From Anaerococcus obesiensis ph10 (lineage in GTDB: Bacteria > Bacillota > Clostridia > Tissierellales > Peptoniphilaceae), in NCBI RefSeq assembly GCF_000311745.1, contig NZ_HE978531.1:602277-639907 (forward strand): a stretch of 37,631 nucleotides of DNA, given 5' to 3'. The notes under the pieces were generated by a model. That model did no database searches. It saw only the letters and a program-made list of their open reading frames with translations, and was not told the origin of the DNA. A program made the position numbers and the translations under genes. Shown piece by piece: positions 18,090-27,487 of this stretch. Position 1 is the stretch's first letter, and the number at the start of each line of letters is the position of its first letter.

Positions 18090-19796
18090 TTACTTGGTAT
18101 AAGTTGAAACCACTTCTTTTATCTCATTTTCAATCGCTCCCAAAAAATTATCCTTTGAAGATTTTCCCTGTGCAATATCCGATAACTCCATTTCCCACTT
18201 TGCTGTTGTTTCTGCCGATTTAAAAGTATCGGATACAATCGTTACAAGGCTGATTCCTTTATGAGTAGCAATAAGGTTCTTTTTATCTCTTTCTACAAAT
18301 CCCTTGAAAATCAGATTTTCAATAATCCCTGCTCTTGTTGCAGGTGTTCCAAGTCCTTTTCTTTCCACCTCTACGCCTTTTTCTAAGGCATCATTTCCTG
18401 CAAGCTCCATCGCCTTTAGGAGAAGATCTTCCGTAAAATGCTTAGCTGGTTGAGTGTACTTTTCTTTTATTTCTTTGTTTTCAATGCTCAATACATCACC
18501 AATTTTCACATCAGGGAGTGCCATATCTTCATTTTTCTTAGACTTATATTCTTTAAGATATTTTGTAAAACCTTCATCTTTAATTGTCTTGCCGGAGCTT
18601 GTAAATTCAAAACCGTCAAATTCAGCTACAACCTTTGTCGTATTTTCTACTAACGGATAGCCCACACTTGCGTGAAATTTATCAGCTATAAGGAAGTAAA
18701 CTTTAGCTTCACTTAAAGGAAGTTCTGAAACATCTTCTTTTAAGGAACTGATTGTCGGGATAATAGCATGATGATCTGTAACCTTTTTAGAGTTAAATAC
18801 CGTCTTGATACGCTCTGTATCAAAATCATTTTTCCCTAAAATGTTATTAACCGTACTTACAATCATATCTTCCGTTAAGCATCTGCTGTCTGTTCTTGGA
18901 TAGGTAATCAGTTTTTTCTCATACAGACTTTGAGCATAATCAAGTGTTTGCTTGGCACTATATCCAAAATACTTATTGCACTCTCTTTGAAGTGTTGTAA
19001 GGTCAAAAGGCAAATCAGGCTTTGTTATCTTTTCCTTTTGAATAACATCGGTAATTCCTATCTTATCGCCAACTAAATTGATTAGCTGTTCAGCAGCAAC
19101 CTCATCATCAATTCTATCTGTTGATAGTGTAAAACCATTCATAGAAAGTTCGACTGTAAAATATTTTTCTTTCTTAAAATTTGCTATCTCATCATCTCTA
19201 TTTACAATCATGGCAAGGGTAGGTGTCTGCACTCTGCCCACACTGTAATTTTGCTTGTATAGACACGAATACAGTCTGCTTAAATTCATTCCCACAAGCC
19301 AATCTGCAATCGCCCTTGCTTGTGCAGACTCAAAAAGATTATCGTAAGAACTTCCATCTTTTAGGTTATCAAAGCCCTCCTTTATGGCACTATCTTCCAT
19401 TGATGAAATCCAAAGGCGTTTCATCTTCTTTTTACAATTTGCCTGATTATATACAAGCCTGAAGATTGCTTCTCCCTCACGCCCTGCATCGCAAGCATTT
19501 ATCACGATGTCTATGTCTTTATCGTCCATGAGCTTTTTAAGAATCGTAAATTGTTTCTTTGTGGACTTTGCAATCTCATACTTATATTCTCTTGGGATAA
19601 TCGGTAAATCAGCCATATTCCACTTTGCATACCTTTCATCGTAGCTTTCTGGATTTGCCATTTTAATTAAGTGTCCAACACACCAACTTACCTTGTATCC
19701 GTTTCCCTCATAGTATCCGTCTTTCTTTTTTGTAGCTCCAATCACTTTTGCAATAGAGATTGCAACACTTGGCTTTTCAGCAATTACAAGTTTCAT
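18090..19796 (-). CDS. topB: DNA topoisomerase III (type IA)
   Basis: This 568-residue enzyme relaxes or decatenates DNA by nicking one strand. It starts with the TOPRIM segment (KLVIAEKPSVAISIAKVIG; DAGREGEAIFRL near 103-115), has the family-typical segment YSVGRVQTPTLAMI, and the catalytic tyrosine in KLITYPRTDSR near residue 297. It ends soon after the catalytic gate, with no zinc-finger C-terminus, as in many element-borne TopB proteins (chromosomal TopB is usually longer). The ATG follows CAGGAGG. It probably resolves strands during element replication or transfer. Confidence 0.93.
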   Translation of the reverse strand: MKLVIAEKPSVAISIAKVIGATKKKDGYYEGNGYKVSWCVGHLIKMANPESYDERYAKWNMADLPIIPREYKYEIAKSTKKQFTILKKLMDDKDIDIVINACDAGREGEAIFRLVYNQANCKKKMKRLWISSMEDSAIKEGFDNLKDGSSYDNLFESAQARAIADWLVGMNLSRLYSCLYKQNYSVGRVQTPTLAMIVNRDDEIANFKKEKYFTVELSMNGFTLSTDRIDDEVAAEQLINLVGDKIGITDVIQKEKITKPDLPFDLTTLQRECNKYFGYSAKQTLDYAQSLYEKKLITYPRTDSRCLTEDMIVSTVNNILGKNDFDTERIKTVFNSKKVTDHHAIIPTISSLKEDVSELPLSEAKVYFLIADKFHASVGYPLVENTTKVVAEFDGFEFTSSGKTIKDEGFTKYLKEYKSKKNEDMALPDVKIGDVLSIENKEIKEKYTQPAKHFTEDLLLKAMELAGNDALEKGVEVERKGLGTPATRAGIIENLIFKGFVERDKKNLIATHKGISLVTIVSDTFKSAETTAKWEMELSDIAQGKSSKDNFLGAIENEIKEVVSTYTK

Positions 19797-19820
19797 CTAT
19801 ATTTTTCCTCCTGTTTTCAA

Positions 19821-19854
19821 TATAAAAGGGCGAAAGATGTTACTCTCCCGCCCT
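19821..19854 (-). terminator. Hairpin with short T-run before topB
   Basis: AGGGCG (arm 849-854 side at 19849-19854) and CGCCCT (arm 19827-19832) form a stem on the - strand, followed by TTTTAT. It lies about 20 bp before the topB ribosome site and may attenuate topB transcription. Confidence 0.6.
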
Positions 19855-19857
19855 GTC

Positions 19858-19892
19858 TTTTGCACCAAATATGAGATGGTTTTGGGTGCAAA
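19858..19892 (-). other. Second hairpin in tandem before topB
   Basis: TTTGCACCCAAA (19881-19892) pairs with TTTGGTGCAAAA (19858-19869) with one bulged base, directly after the stop of the surface-protein gene. No T-run follows, so it is more likely a 3'-end stabiliser or one half of an alternative structure with the next hairpin. Confidence 0.5.
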
Positions 19893-19893
19893 T

Positions 19894-22083
19894 TTATTCC
19901 AAATCATCATCTTCCTTATCTTCTGTTTCTGCTTCATCTACTTCATTTTCGCTTTCTTCCGCCTCTGAAAAGAAATCATCATCTTCCTCCTCAAAGCCTT
20001 CAAGCTCCTTATCTTCTTTTTTCTTAACAACCTTAAAATAGTATCCTGCACCTAATGCTCCCGCTACTACAAGAACGAGAATTAAGTAAGTTCCCATATT
20101 GCTACTTTCTTCTTTTTTTACTGGCTTAGGTTCTTCTTTTTTAGGTTCTTCCTTTGTAATTTCCTGTTTCTGAGCTTCTTTTTTCTCAACCATATTAAGA
20201 AGATCATCTTCAGATACTTCTGTTAGGAGCATGACATTTTCGCTATCCTCATCGTGATTGATGATTAGATGAAAAGTCTTGCCATTCTTAGTAGTAAAGG
20301 TAACAAACTGTCTTGCGTCCGCTGAATATTTATCCGTTTCTTTATTGTCTTTGCTGTCATTATGATGAATTGGATAATCATTGTTGGCATTATCCTTATT
20401 TTCCGTAACAGTTCCTCTTGCCTTTGATGGAGCAGAAGCAACTCCTTTATTGGTATTTACATTCTTACTTGAACCATCCATAGAGGAATCCTGACCGCTG
20501 TTATTGGCAGGCTGTTTCGGTGTCAGCTTATTGGGATAACGAACTTCTTTTTCTTTTCCATCGGTCTTGTCAACATTTGTGTCCTTTGTAATCTTTCCTG
20601 TATTATCCTGTGATGATGAGCCTTTACCCGTATCACTTACAGATGTTTGAGGAAAGTTTCCTGTTCCTGTTTTCATTCCAGAGATAGGGCTGATTGGAGT
20701 TACAGTAGGATTATGCGTAACTGTAGCCTTGCCAACCTCATTCGTCTTTTTCTCAAGCTCCTTAATTTTCTCAGTTAGCTTCTCAATCTCCTTTTTCATA
20801 TCCGCCGATAAATCCTTATCGTCTTTGCCCTTTTCAAGTTTTTCCTTCAGCTTATCTATTTTTTCCTCAAGGTCTTTGATTTTCTCCTTTTGCTTATCGC
20901 TTAATTTATCCTTGTCCTTAATCTCCTGATTTAGCTTATCAAGTTTTTCCTGAAGTTCCTTAGATTCCTTTTCCATTTTGGAAATATCATCTTTGCTAAG
21001 CTCTGTTTGAGTTCCCTTATCTTCTGTTTTTGGCTTTTCCGTCTGCGTCTGAGCATTACTTTCTAACTTCTTTACAATTCGGATAATACTATCGCTTCCA
21101 TCTCCTTTTACTGTATAGTTTACAAAATCGTCATTAAAGCTTATGTTATCAGGAAGCATTTCAAGATCAGAAGCGTCAATCACCTGATTTTTATCAAAAT
21201 AAGCTGAATACTCCTTATATACCTTTCCATCCTGATATTGATATTTGACCTTTACTTCACTTTTTGTCTGACTTTCCTGATCCTTTGTATCCTTATTGTC
21301 TGTTTGAGCTGACGCATTCGCTACCCTCTTATATAAATTCTCTAAAGGTAATTCAAGGTATGGTACACCGGTATGAAATCTGTTCCATGTTTCAATAATC
21401 AGCTTGTCTTTAACAATCTTGATTTCTTTTACATTGTTGATATTGGGATTTGCTTCTTTTACTCTGCCAATAATAGCGTTCTTTGTTTCCTCTTTAAGCT
21501 CTCCCTCATAATCAACCGTTACTTTCTCAATATTTCTATTTAACTGTAGAACAGGGCAGGTATAGACAATGACATTTGCTTTCTTTCCTTTTACAGTTCG
21601 TTCTTCTGCATTTTCTGTAATATCTCCAATATAGTAATTATCTTTATCTCTTGGAGAAACGATACTTGTAAAAGCACCTGTCCCTACATTATGAATTCGA
21701 TAATAAGGATAAGTTTTCTTTGTCATATATCTTAGATCATCTAACTCATTTTCCTTGTCCATGTTCTCATTGGTAAAGGTTTCATTATACTTATCGACAA
21801 CTACACCGCCCTTTTCTTCAAAGGATTTTGATAAGGAAAACTTAAAGTTCAATGGCTGACCTTCTTTATTTTCTTTTCCGAAATAATAAAATCCTCTAAA
21901 GGTGTCATCTGAAGTATGATCCTCAAATTTCAGTTCATAATATGTTTCATACTTTTCAGGCGGTTCATTTGACGCAAATACTGTCTTTGCACCAACTTTT
22001 AACACCCCTAAAACTCCACCCATTAAGAGGGCAAAAGCTACAACAATGGCTGTAATTCTTTTATTTTTCAAACTGGTTTTCAT
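19894..22083 (-). CDS. CD1107/DUF4366-type surface protein of the conjugation apparatus, with a large extracellular N-domain
   Basis: This 729-residue protein has an N-terminal signal or anchor segment (about 12-38). It is followed by an extracellular domain of about 220 residues rich in aromatic and charged residues, a charged coiled coil (about 361-448), a low-complexity linker, and the DUF4366-like part (RQFVTFTTKNGKTFHLIIN, around 590-640). It ends in a transmembrane segment (about 661-684, NMGTYLILVLVVAGALGAGY) and a very acidic cytoplasmic tail. It lies between DUF4315 and topB, as in other CTn elements. The function is not established; it may bridge the channel and the wall or mediate cell contact. 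ATG after AAAGGAG. Confidence 0.82.
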   Translation of the reverse strand: MKTSLKNKRITAIVVAFALLMGGVLGVLKVGAKTVFASNEPPEKYETYYELKFEDHTSDDTFRGFYYFGKENKEGQPLNFKFSLSKSFEEKGGVVVDKYNETFTNENMDKENELDDLRYMTKKTYPYYRIHNVGTGAFTSIVSPRDKDNYYIGDITENAEERTVKGKKANVIVYTCPVLQLNRNIEKVTVDYEGELKEETKNAIIGRVKEANPNINNVKEIKIVKDKLIIETWNRFHTGVPYLELPLENLYKRVANASAQTDNKDTKDQESQTKSEVKVKYQYQDGKVYKEYSAYFDKNQVIDASDLEMLPDNISFNDDFVNYTVKGDGSDSIIRIVKKLESNAQTQTEKPKTEDKGTQTELSKDDISKMEKESKELQEKLDKLNQEIKDKDKLSDKQKEKIKDLEEKIDKLKEKLEKGKDDKDLSADMKKEIEKLTEKIKELEKKTNEVGKATVTHNPTVTPISPISGMKTGTGNFPQTSVSDTGKGSSSQDNTGKITKDTNVDKTDGKEKEVRYPNKLTPKQPANNSGQDSSMDGSSKNVNTNKGVASAPSKARGTVTENKDNANNDYPIHHNDSKDNKETDKYSADARQFVTFTTKNGKTFHLIINHDEDSENVMLLTEVSEDDLLNMVEKKEAQKQEITKEEPKKEEPKPVKKEESSNMGTYLILVLVVAGALGAGYYFKVVKKKEDKELEGFEEEDDDFFSEAEESENEVDEAETEDKEDDDLE

Positions 22084-22297
22084 TTGTTTTCTCCTTTTTC
22101 ACTTCTGCTTTTTCTCTGTTTACCTTTGCCATCAGATCAGAAATTGTAATGTTATTCTTTCTGCAAATGGCAATAATTTCTTCGTTTTCAAGTTCTTCTT
22201 CACGAATGAACAAAGGCTCCAATTCTTCATCAATCAGAGCCTTTTTATCCTTCAACTTTTTTATTTTATTTTTCACTAACGTTAATTCTCGTTTCAC
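22061..22297 (-). CDS. DUF4315 family small protein
   Basis: This 78-residue basic, helical protein (VKRELTLVKNKIKKLKDKKALIDEE..., then EEIIAICRKNNITISDLM) is a standard small member of the CTn backbone between the wall hydrolase and CD1107 genes. The start is a GTG at 22297 with AGGAGG seven bases before it; the longer frame from 22375 has no site and lies inside the previous gene. It overlaps the start of the CD1107 gene by 23 bp. The function is unknown; a coiled-coil scaffolding role is only a guess. Confidence 0.8.
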   Translation of the reverse strand: MKRELTLVKNKIKKLKDKKALIDEELEPLFIREEELENEEIIAICRKNNITISDLMAKVNREKAEVKKEKTNENQFEK

Positions 22298-22308
22298 ATT
22301 GTTACCTC

Positions 22309-24468
22309 CTATTTCGTTACGTTTGGTGGAAATCCAAATCCTACGGGATGATGTTTGCAGAAAGACGCAATCCAATTGTCTATAGTGGTTACTCTTATTC
22401 GTCCAATATTATCCATAACTTTGCCATCGCCTATATAAATTCCTACATGACCATAGGTAAGTCCTGCTGTACTTCCGCTACTACTGCTTTCAACTGCAAC
22501 AAGCATTCCTACCTTGAGTTTTGATTTGTCTGATGTAAATGTGTAGTTTCGGTACATATCACAGGCATTTCCTCCGATATATCCAAGTCCTGCATTTTGA
22601 TAGACCTGCGATACCCACATAGCACACCAGCCTGCACCCGGAGATGGCGTAATGTATGCAGCATTTACAATCTTCTTTTGAACTTCCGTAGAAGCCTCAT
22701 ACTCTTTTCCACCTCCGATACCTCCATTGGAAGCAATCAGGTCGCTATTACCAAAGGCTTCTCCCATATTGCCTTGAGCAAGGAAGAGAGCTTCATAGTG
22801 TTTCAGATTGTCAGGATAGTTCGCAAAGACTTCTCTGATGATACTGTCCATTTCCCTTTTATGAAGGGTTACAATGAGTTTCTTGTACTCGTAAGGTTCT
22901 TCATGGCTTTCGGTATATTCATTTCCATCTTCATCGGTATAGGTTTCTGTAACTGTCCTGTATCTGATTTCAATTTCTTCCTTATACTCAAGGTCATACA
23001 TGGACTTAAAAAGCTCATTTAATACGGAACTTACTTCCGATGCATTCTTTACTTCTCCGCACCTTGATGTAATGTAGGATAAAAGCTCATGGACATTATG
23101 CCCGATGTACTCTGTATTATTTAGGATGTACTCGTCATATCCGGGATAATTTTCTTCGACATTGTCAACCTCGCTTTGAAGCTCCTTTTCCATCCCAGAA
23201 AAATTCTCATTGATTTCACTTAGGACATTTGGCTTTGACAAATAGCTTGTTGTAAGAACAGAACTTGTAGAGTTCATAAAGCCTGTCATTCCTGTTCCTG
23301 CAAAGTTGATAAAGAAAGTTCCCAAAATAATAAGACCTATGAAAATAATCATAAGTCCCTTCGCTTTTCTTAATATAACTTCCTTTGAACTTTTAAGACT
23401 GCCTATAAGCCCTTCCTTAATGCGATCTCTAAGCCTTGACTTATTCTGCCTTTTAATGGAATCTTTCATCTGCTTTCGCTTCTGAAATCGCTTAAAGTTA
23501 TTTGCTTTTTGATACTCCTGTGTCTTTTTTAGCTCCTCTTTGGCATCTCGAAACTCCAATTTGGATTTTCGCTTTCTGATTTTATAGTCCTTATTCGTAA
23601 GGTCATATCCTTTTTTGGCTCTTTTCTTATCCGAGTAATTCTTAATGCCATGAATGAGCTTTGAGCTTGCATCGGCTGTCTTTTCTCCTGCCTCTACCCC
23701 TTGATTTTCATCACTTCCATGAGATAAATAATCTCTTACGGTTTCACTTCCTTTAGCAAGTCCTGATAAAGCGGACACCTTAGAAGCCTTATCCCTAAAA
23801 GTTCTTTCCTGTTCTTTAGAAAGCCTGTTTTTCTTTTCTCTATCAAGAATGGCTTCTTTTCCGCTTTGTTTATTGTCAGCCTTTTCCTCTTTGGCTTCTT
23901 TGTCCTTTTTTCTGGTATAGAGCTTATCGGAATAGTTTTTTCTCTTATAATTTTTCTTTTGAGCTTTTTGGCTTTTTGAGAAGCTTTTTGTCTCTTCTAC
24001 TTTATGTTGCAGATTATCCTCTACATCATAGGTTGACTCAAAATAGTCGCTGTCCCTAAAGTCATTGTCATATCTGTCTATGATTCCGTCATTGTCGAGG
24101 TCTTTTCCTAAAGGATCATAGATTTTTCCATCCTTAACCTCAGTATCATAATCAGCTTTTCCAATTTCTTTTTGACTTACACCTTCTGTTTCAGTTACAG
24201 AAGCTACGCTATCCTTATCAGAAGCTCTATACCTTGCATTTCTTTTAGAAGTTTTTCCGTTTAATTCAGTTTCTGCACTTCTCTTACTGACCTTTTCATG
24301 AACCTTATCTTGAAATCTGTCTTTGTCATGGACGATTTTCCCTCTGTAATCATCATTATGCTTTAGTTTATTTTCTTCAGGCTCTATGCTGCTATTACTT
24401 TGCAGCCTTTCCTTTTCAATCCTTGCCCTTTGCCTTTCCTTAAAGTCCTTTTTCAGTTTCTTTCCCAT
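22309..24468 (-). CDS. CD1108-type membrane-anchored wall hydrolase (CHAP-like)
   Basis: This 719-residue protein has a very charged cytoplasmic N-terminal region (about 1-365) and one transmembrane segment (about 366-390). An extracellular helical region follows, then a C-terminal Cys-His peptidase with Cys615 in GWCAMWVSQVY and His674 in YGHVGIYIGDG, as in CHAP or NlpC/P60 amidases that open the wall for the channel. The cytoplasmic part has a module with DLDNDGIIDRYDNDF (about 114-154) almost identical to one in the giant helicase. ATG at 24468, with the VirB4 stop two bases upstream of the start region. Confidence 0.88.
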   Translation of the reverse strand: MGKKLKKDFKERQRARIEKERLQSNSSIEPEENKLKHNDDYRGKIVHDKDRFQDKVHEKVSKRSAETELNGKTSKRNARYRASDKDSVASVTETEGVSQKEIGKADYDTEVKDGKIYDPLGKDLDNDGIIDRYDNDFRDSDYFESTYDVEDNLQHKVEETKSFSKSQKAQKKNYKRKNYSDKLYTRKKDKEAKEEKADNKQSGKEAILDREKKNRLSKEQERTFRDKASKVSALSGLAKGSETVRDYLSHGSDENQGVEAGEKTADASSKLIHGIKNYSDKKRAKKGYDLTNKDYKIRKRKSKLEFRDAKEELKKTQEYQKANNFKRFQKRKQMKDSIKRQNKSRLRDRIKEGLIGSLKSSKEVILRKAKGLMIIFIGLIILGTFFINFAGTGMTGFMNSTSSVLTTSYLSKPNVLSEINENFSGMEKELQSEVDNVEENYPGYDEYILNNTEYIGHNVHELLSYITSRCGEVKNASEVSSVLNELFKSMYDLEYKEEIEIRYRTVTETYTDEDGNEYTESHEEPYEYKKLIVTLHKREMDSIIREVFANYPDNLKHYEALFLAQGNMGEAFGNSDLIASNGGIGGGKEYEASTEVQKKIVNAAYITPSPGAGWCAMWVSQVYQNAGLGYIGGNACDMYRNYTFTSDKSKLKVGMLVAVESSSSGSTAGLTYGHVGIYIGDGKVMDNIGRIRVTTIDNWIASFCKHHPVGFGFPPNVTK

Positions 24469-24472
24469 AAGC

Positions 24473-26902
24473 CTACCTCACTTCTTCAGGCTTGGTTGTC
24501 ATCTTCTGATAAAGAATTGTGTCTTTCGGGAACTTATCAAGGAAAGGTACAATGGTATTTCCAAAGAACAAAAGTCCTTCTCCTGCATTGGAATTCGTTA
24601 CATATTTTAGCTGTGGCTGTGAGATTTTAAGTTTCCTTGCTAAAATTTCTCTATCGCCTGAAGCCTGATTAAGCATTAAAACAAAGTCCGTATTGTCAAA
24701 GATATTTTCAATTTCCTTACTCATAAGTAGGTCTTTGACATTTTGCGTGATGCCTGTCGGAATTCCTCCCCACTTACGAAATCTTTTCCAAATCTCTACG
24801 GAATAAGAAGCTGTCTGCTCGTCTTTTAAAAGCAAGTGAAACTCGTCGATATAGTACCTTGTAGACTTGTTTCCTCTGTTTTGCGACACCTTGTTCCATA
24901 CCTGATCCTGAATAACAAGCATTCCGATTTTTTTAAGCTGACTTCCAAGCTCCTTAATATCAAAACAAAGAAGCTGCTTATTTAAGTCCACATTGGACTG
25001 GTGGTTAAATACATTAAGAGAACCTGTTACATAAATCTCCATTTCCGTTGCCAGCTTTTTACCGACTTTTTCTTCCTGATTTTTTAACATATCATACAGG
25101 TTTTGAAGAATCGGCATATTACAAGGCTTTGGATTTTCAAAGTACCTTTCGTAAATCTTAGGTAGGCATCTATCTATAACCGACTTTTCTTCTGCCGTAA
25201 GACCACTACCACCAACTACTAATTCAAGCATTGACATAATGAAGTTTGCTTTGTCTTTCAGCGGTGCGTCCCCATCGCCATAGTTCATATTTATATCTAA
25301 AGGATTGAGATAATCTTTTGACTTACTACTGACCTTTATGACTTCTCCTTTAAACTGACGCACAAGGTTTCCGTACTCGCCTTCCGGATCGCAGATAATC
25401 ACATCATCATCGGTTGTAAGAATGGCATTTGCCATTTCTCTTTTTGCACTAAAGGACTTACCACTTCCAGGCGTTCCGAGAATTAGACCGTTTGGATTTT
25501 TCAGTTTCTTTCTGTCTGCCATAATCAGGTTATGGCTTAGGGCATTTAGTCCATAGTACAAACTGTTCGCCGAATTTATAAAAAGCTCCTCTGTGGTAAA
25601 AGGCATAAATACTGCCGTAGATGATGAGGTTAGTCCTCTGTCAATTTCAATCTTATTTACCCCAAGTGGAAGTACACTGATTAAGCCCTGCTCTTGGGAA
25701 TGATCAAGTCTTTTTAACTTGCAATTATGCTTATTGGCAATAGAGCTGATTTGAGAAATGGTATTGTCCAGCTTTTGAATTGTCCTTGCAAAGTTCATAA
25801 AGATAATGGTTACAACAAACATTCTTTCATCTCTTGTCTGAAGGTCTTTTAAGAGGCTTTTTACATCTTCTCCATAGGTGATTAAATCACTTGGAAGAAT
25901 GTCCATATCATAACCACTTCTTACAGCCTTTTTATTTTCCTCAATCTTCATCTTGTCAATATCGGTATTTTTTCTTTTAACCATCTTGATGGCTTCCGAT
26001 TGTTCGATTGCCTTGATATGAAAAGAGATATTGATGTTATCGTCTATATCCAAAAACTCGGCAAGCATACGGTCTGAAAGCTCACTTGCAAGGATTTGAA
26101 AATGACTTGCCGCTCCAATAAACTTTCCAAACTTAAAATACCTTGACGGTGTAAAGTTAAATTCATCAGGAACAATGTATGTCTTTGTGCTTTCTTTCTT
26201 CTTTAAGTCCTTATATGAAAATTCAAAGGTCTTATTGGGATTTAAAACATCATGAAGTATCTTCAGCCTTTCCTCTCCGTTAAGGCTTTCTGCTCTTACT
26301 CCCATACTTTTAAGACTCGATAATATATCTATCTCCAGTCTTTCCAGTTTTGATGTTGCCTGCTCTAAATTATCCGCTTCCACCGTAAAGGTTACATACT
26401 TTGATTTTTTCAGTCCGTTATTTCCCTTTACAATCTGGCTTTTCAGCATTTCTCTAAACTCAAGGCGAATATCGTCAAACCCGTCCTTTTTATCCGGTAT
26501 TTGAATTGCCGATTTCATTTCTTCATTTCTACCAAGCTGATTGATATATGAAAACTCTATGCTGACACTTGGATCAAAGGAATTAAGAAAGTTTGCAAAC
26601 TGATTAAAAATCAAATCTCGATCTTCTTCTAAGGCAAGCTGATAGTTTATATCCTCAAAGGCGATACTCTTATTAAAATGCTTTTCATCAATCTGACATA
26701 TCCCACTTTTTAAAAGTCTAAGGTAGGGAATGGTATCTTCAACTGTGTATCTTTTCGGCTCTTTCCTAAAGATAAGGTCAAGTAATCCGCCCCTATCTTT
26801 TTTAGACTTTCCCTTATTTTGCTTTAAGTCCTGTTTTTGACTTCTTAACTTCTTTTGGTTTTGTTCTAACTTTAGCTGCTGAATCTTTCTTTTGTCTTTC
26901 AA
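24473..26902 (-). CDS. virB4: VirB4/TraE-type conjugation ATPase
   Basis: This 809-residue ATPase energises the type IV secretion channel. Walker A is GTPGSGKSFSAKREM near residue 478, and Walker B is YYIDEFHLLL near 690. It starts at a TTG (26902) with a strong AAAGGAGG, and the first 89 bp overlap the end of the PrgI-like gene in another frame. Both proteins are lysine-rich there, which makes the double coding easy. The N-terminal part (about 50-420) is the usual VirB4 N-domain that contacts channel proteins. Confidence 0.93.
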   Translation of the reverse strand: MKDKRKIQQLKLEQNQKKLRSQKQDLKQNKGKSKKDRGGLLDLIFRKEPKRYTVEDTIPYLRLLKSGICQIDEKHFNKSIAFEDINYQLALEEDRDLIFNQFANFLNSFDPSVSIEFSYINQLGRNEEMKSAIQIPDKKDGFDDIRLEFREMLKSQIVKGNNGLKKSKYVTFTVEADNLEQATSKLERLEIDILSSLKSMGVRAESLNGEERLKILHDVLNPNKTFEFSYKDLKKKESTKTYIVPDEFNFTPSRYFKFGKFIGAASHFQILASELSDRMLAEFLDIDDNINISFHIKAIEQSEAIKMVKRKNTDIDKMKIEENKKAVRSGYDMDILPSDLITYGEDVKSLLKDLQTRDERMFVVTIIFMNFARTIQKLDNTISQISSIANKHNCKLKRLDHSQEQGLISVLPLGVNKIEIDRGLTSSSTAVFMPFTTEELFINSANSLYYGLNALSHNLIMADRKKLKNPNGLILGTPGSGKSFSAKREMANAILTTDDDVIICDPEGEYGNLVRQFKGEVIKVSSKSKDYLNPLDINMNYGDGDAPLKDKANFIMSMLELVVGGSGLTAEEKSVIDRCLPKIYERYFENPKPCNMPILQNLYDMLKNQEEKVGKKLATEMEIYVTGSLNVFNHQSNVDLNKQLLCFDIKELGSQLKKIGMLVIQDQVWNKVSQNRGNKSTRYYIDEFHLLLKDEQTASYSVEIWKRFRKWGGIPTGITQNVKDLLMSKEIENIFDNTDFVLMLNQASGDREILARKLKISQPQLKYVTNSNAGEGLLFFGNTIVPFLDKFPKDTILYQKMTTKPEEVR

Positions 26903-27203
26903 GGTAAACCTCCTTTCTCACTCTTTTTTGTGGCTGATAAAATTTGTGAAGGTAAATATACTTAAAATATTTCTCAAAGCTAAGTCCGTCCTTTTCAAAA
27001 AGAGTGATGAAAAATATGGGAAGAGTGGACACAATGAGAAAAATGACTGCTATATCATTTGGAACGACCTTTCGCATAAATAAATAGATTGGTATTCCAA
27101 TCAGTCCTGCAATCGTAAAACCTATCAGTTGTCTTTTTGTAAGGTTAAATGCAACCTTTGTTTTTACCTTCTTTAAGTCTTTTGGGATAGGTACATACGC
27201 CAT
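26814..27203 (-). CDS. PrgI/VirB3-like membrane protein
   Basis: This 129-residue protein starts MAYVPIPKDLKKVKTK and has two transmembrane segments (about 26-44 and 50-67), followed by a basic cytoplasmic tail. This matches the PrgI family of Gram-positive type IV secretion systems, the counterpart of VirB3, which holds VirB4 at the membrane. The last 89 bp overlap the VirB4 gene. Position between the small membrane gene and virB4 is as in other CTn elements. Confidence 0.88.
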   Translation of the reverse strand: MAYVPIPKDLKKVKTKVAFNLTKRQLIGFTIAGLIGIPIYLFMRKVVPNDIAVIFLIVSTLPIFFITLFEKDGLSFEKYFKYIYLHKFYQPQKRVRKEVYLERQKKDSAAKVRTKPKEVKKSKTGLKAK

Positions 27204-27206
27204 AAC

Positions 27207-27473
27207 TTACCTCCCATCTTCTTTACCCTTTGAAAGCTCCTCTATATGCTCATATACGGAGCCGATTTCTTCCTGAATACTTTCTATCTGTTCATTTGTA
27301 CTTCTGTTATATCTTTCCTGCATTAGACAAAAATCATTGTGGCAGCGACCGATGTCCTTTGTTCTTTCTTCCAAGTCATTCACTTTGCTGTGAAGCCTGA
27401 TTCTATCCATCACTGCCAAAATACCTGTTCCAACTGCTACTGCTATCAATACTGTTTTTCTTTTGTTCATCAT
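27207..27473 (-). CDS. Small single-pass membrane protein of the transfer operon
   Basis: This 88-residue protein has an N-terminal membrane segment (about 6-22, TVLIAVAVGTGILAVM) and then a charged coiled-coil region (about 28-85, with NDLEERTKDIG and EQIESIQEEIGSVYEHIEEL). It lies between the TrbL-like and PrgI-like genes with gaps of 14 and 3 bp, so it is likely a channel or scaffold part. I do not recognise the family. The ATG follows AAAGGAAATAT. Confidence 0.7.
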   Translation of the reverse strand: MMNKRKTVLIAVAVGTGILAVMDRIRLHSKVNDLEERTKDIGRCHNDFCLMQERYNRSTNEQIESIQEEIGSVYEHIEELSKGKEDGR

Positions 27474-27487
27474 ATATTTCCTTTCTT

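Noticed and set aside
20729-20929. 66-codon + strand frame made of Ser and Phe
   Set aside because: Antisense of the coiled-coil region of the CD1107-type gene.
20700-21060. Lys/Glu-rich stretch as a possible tandem repeat or CRISPR-like array
   Set aside because: It is a degenerate coiled coil; no fixed repeat and spacer lengths.
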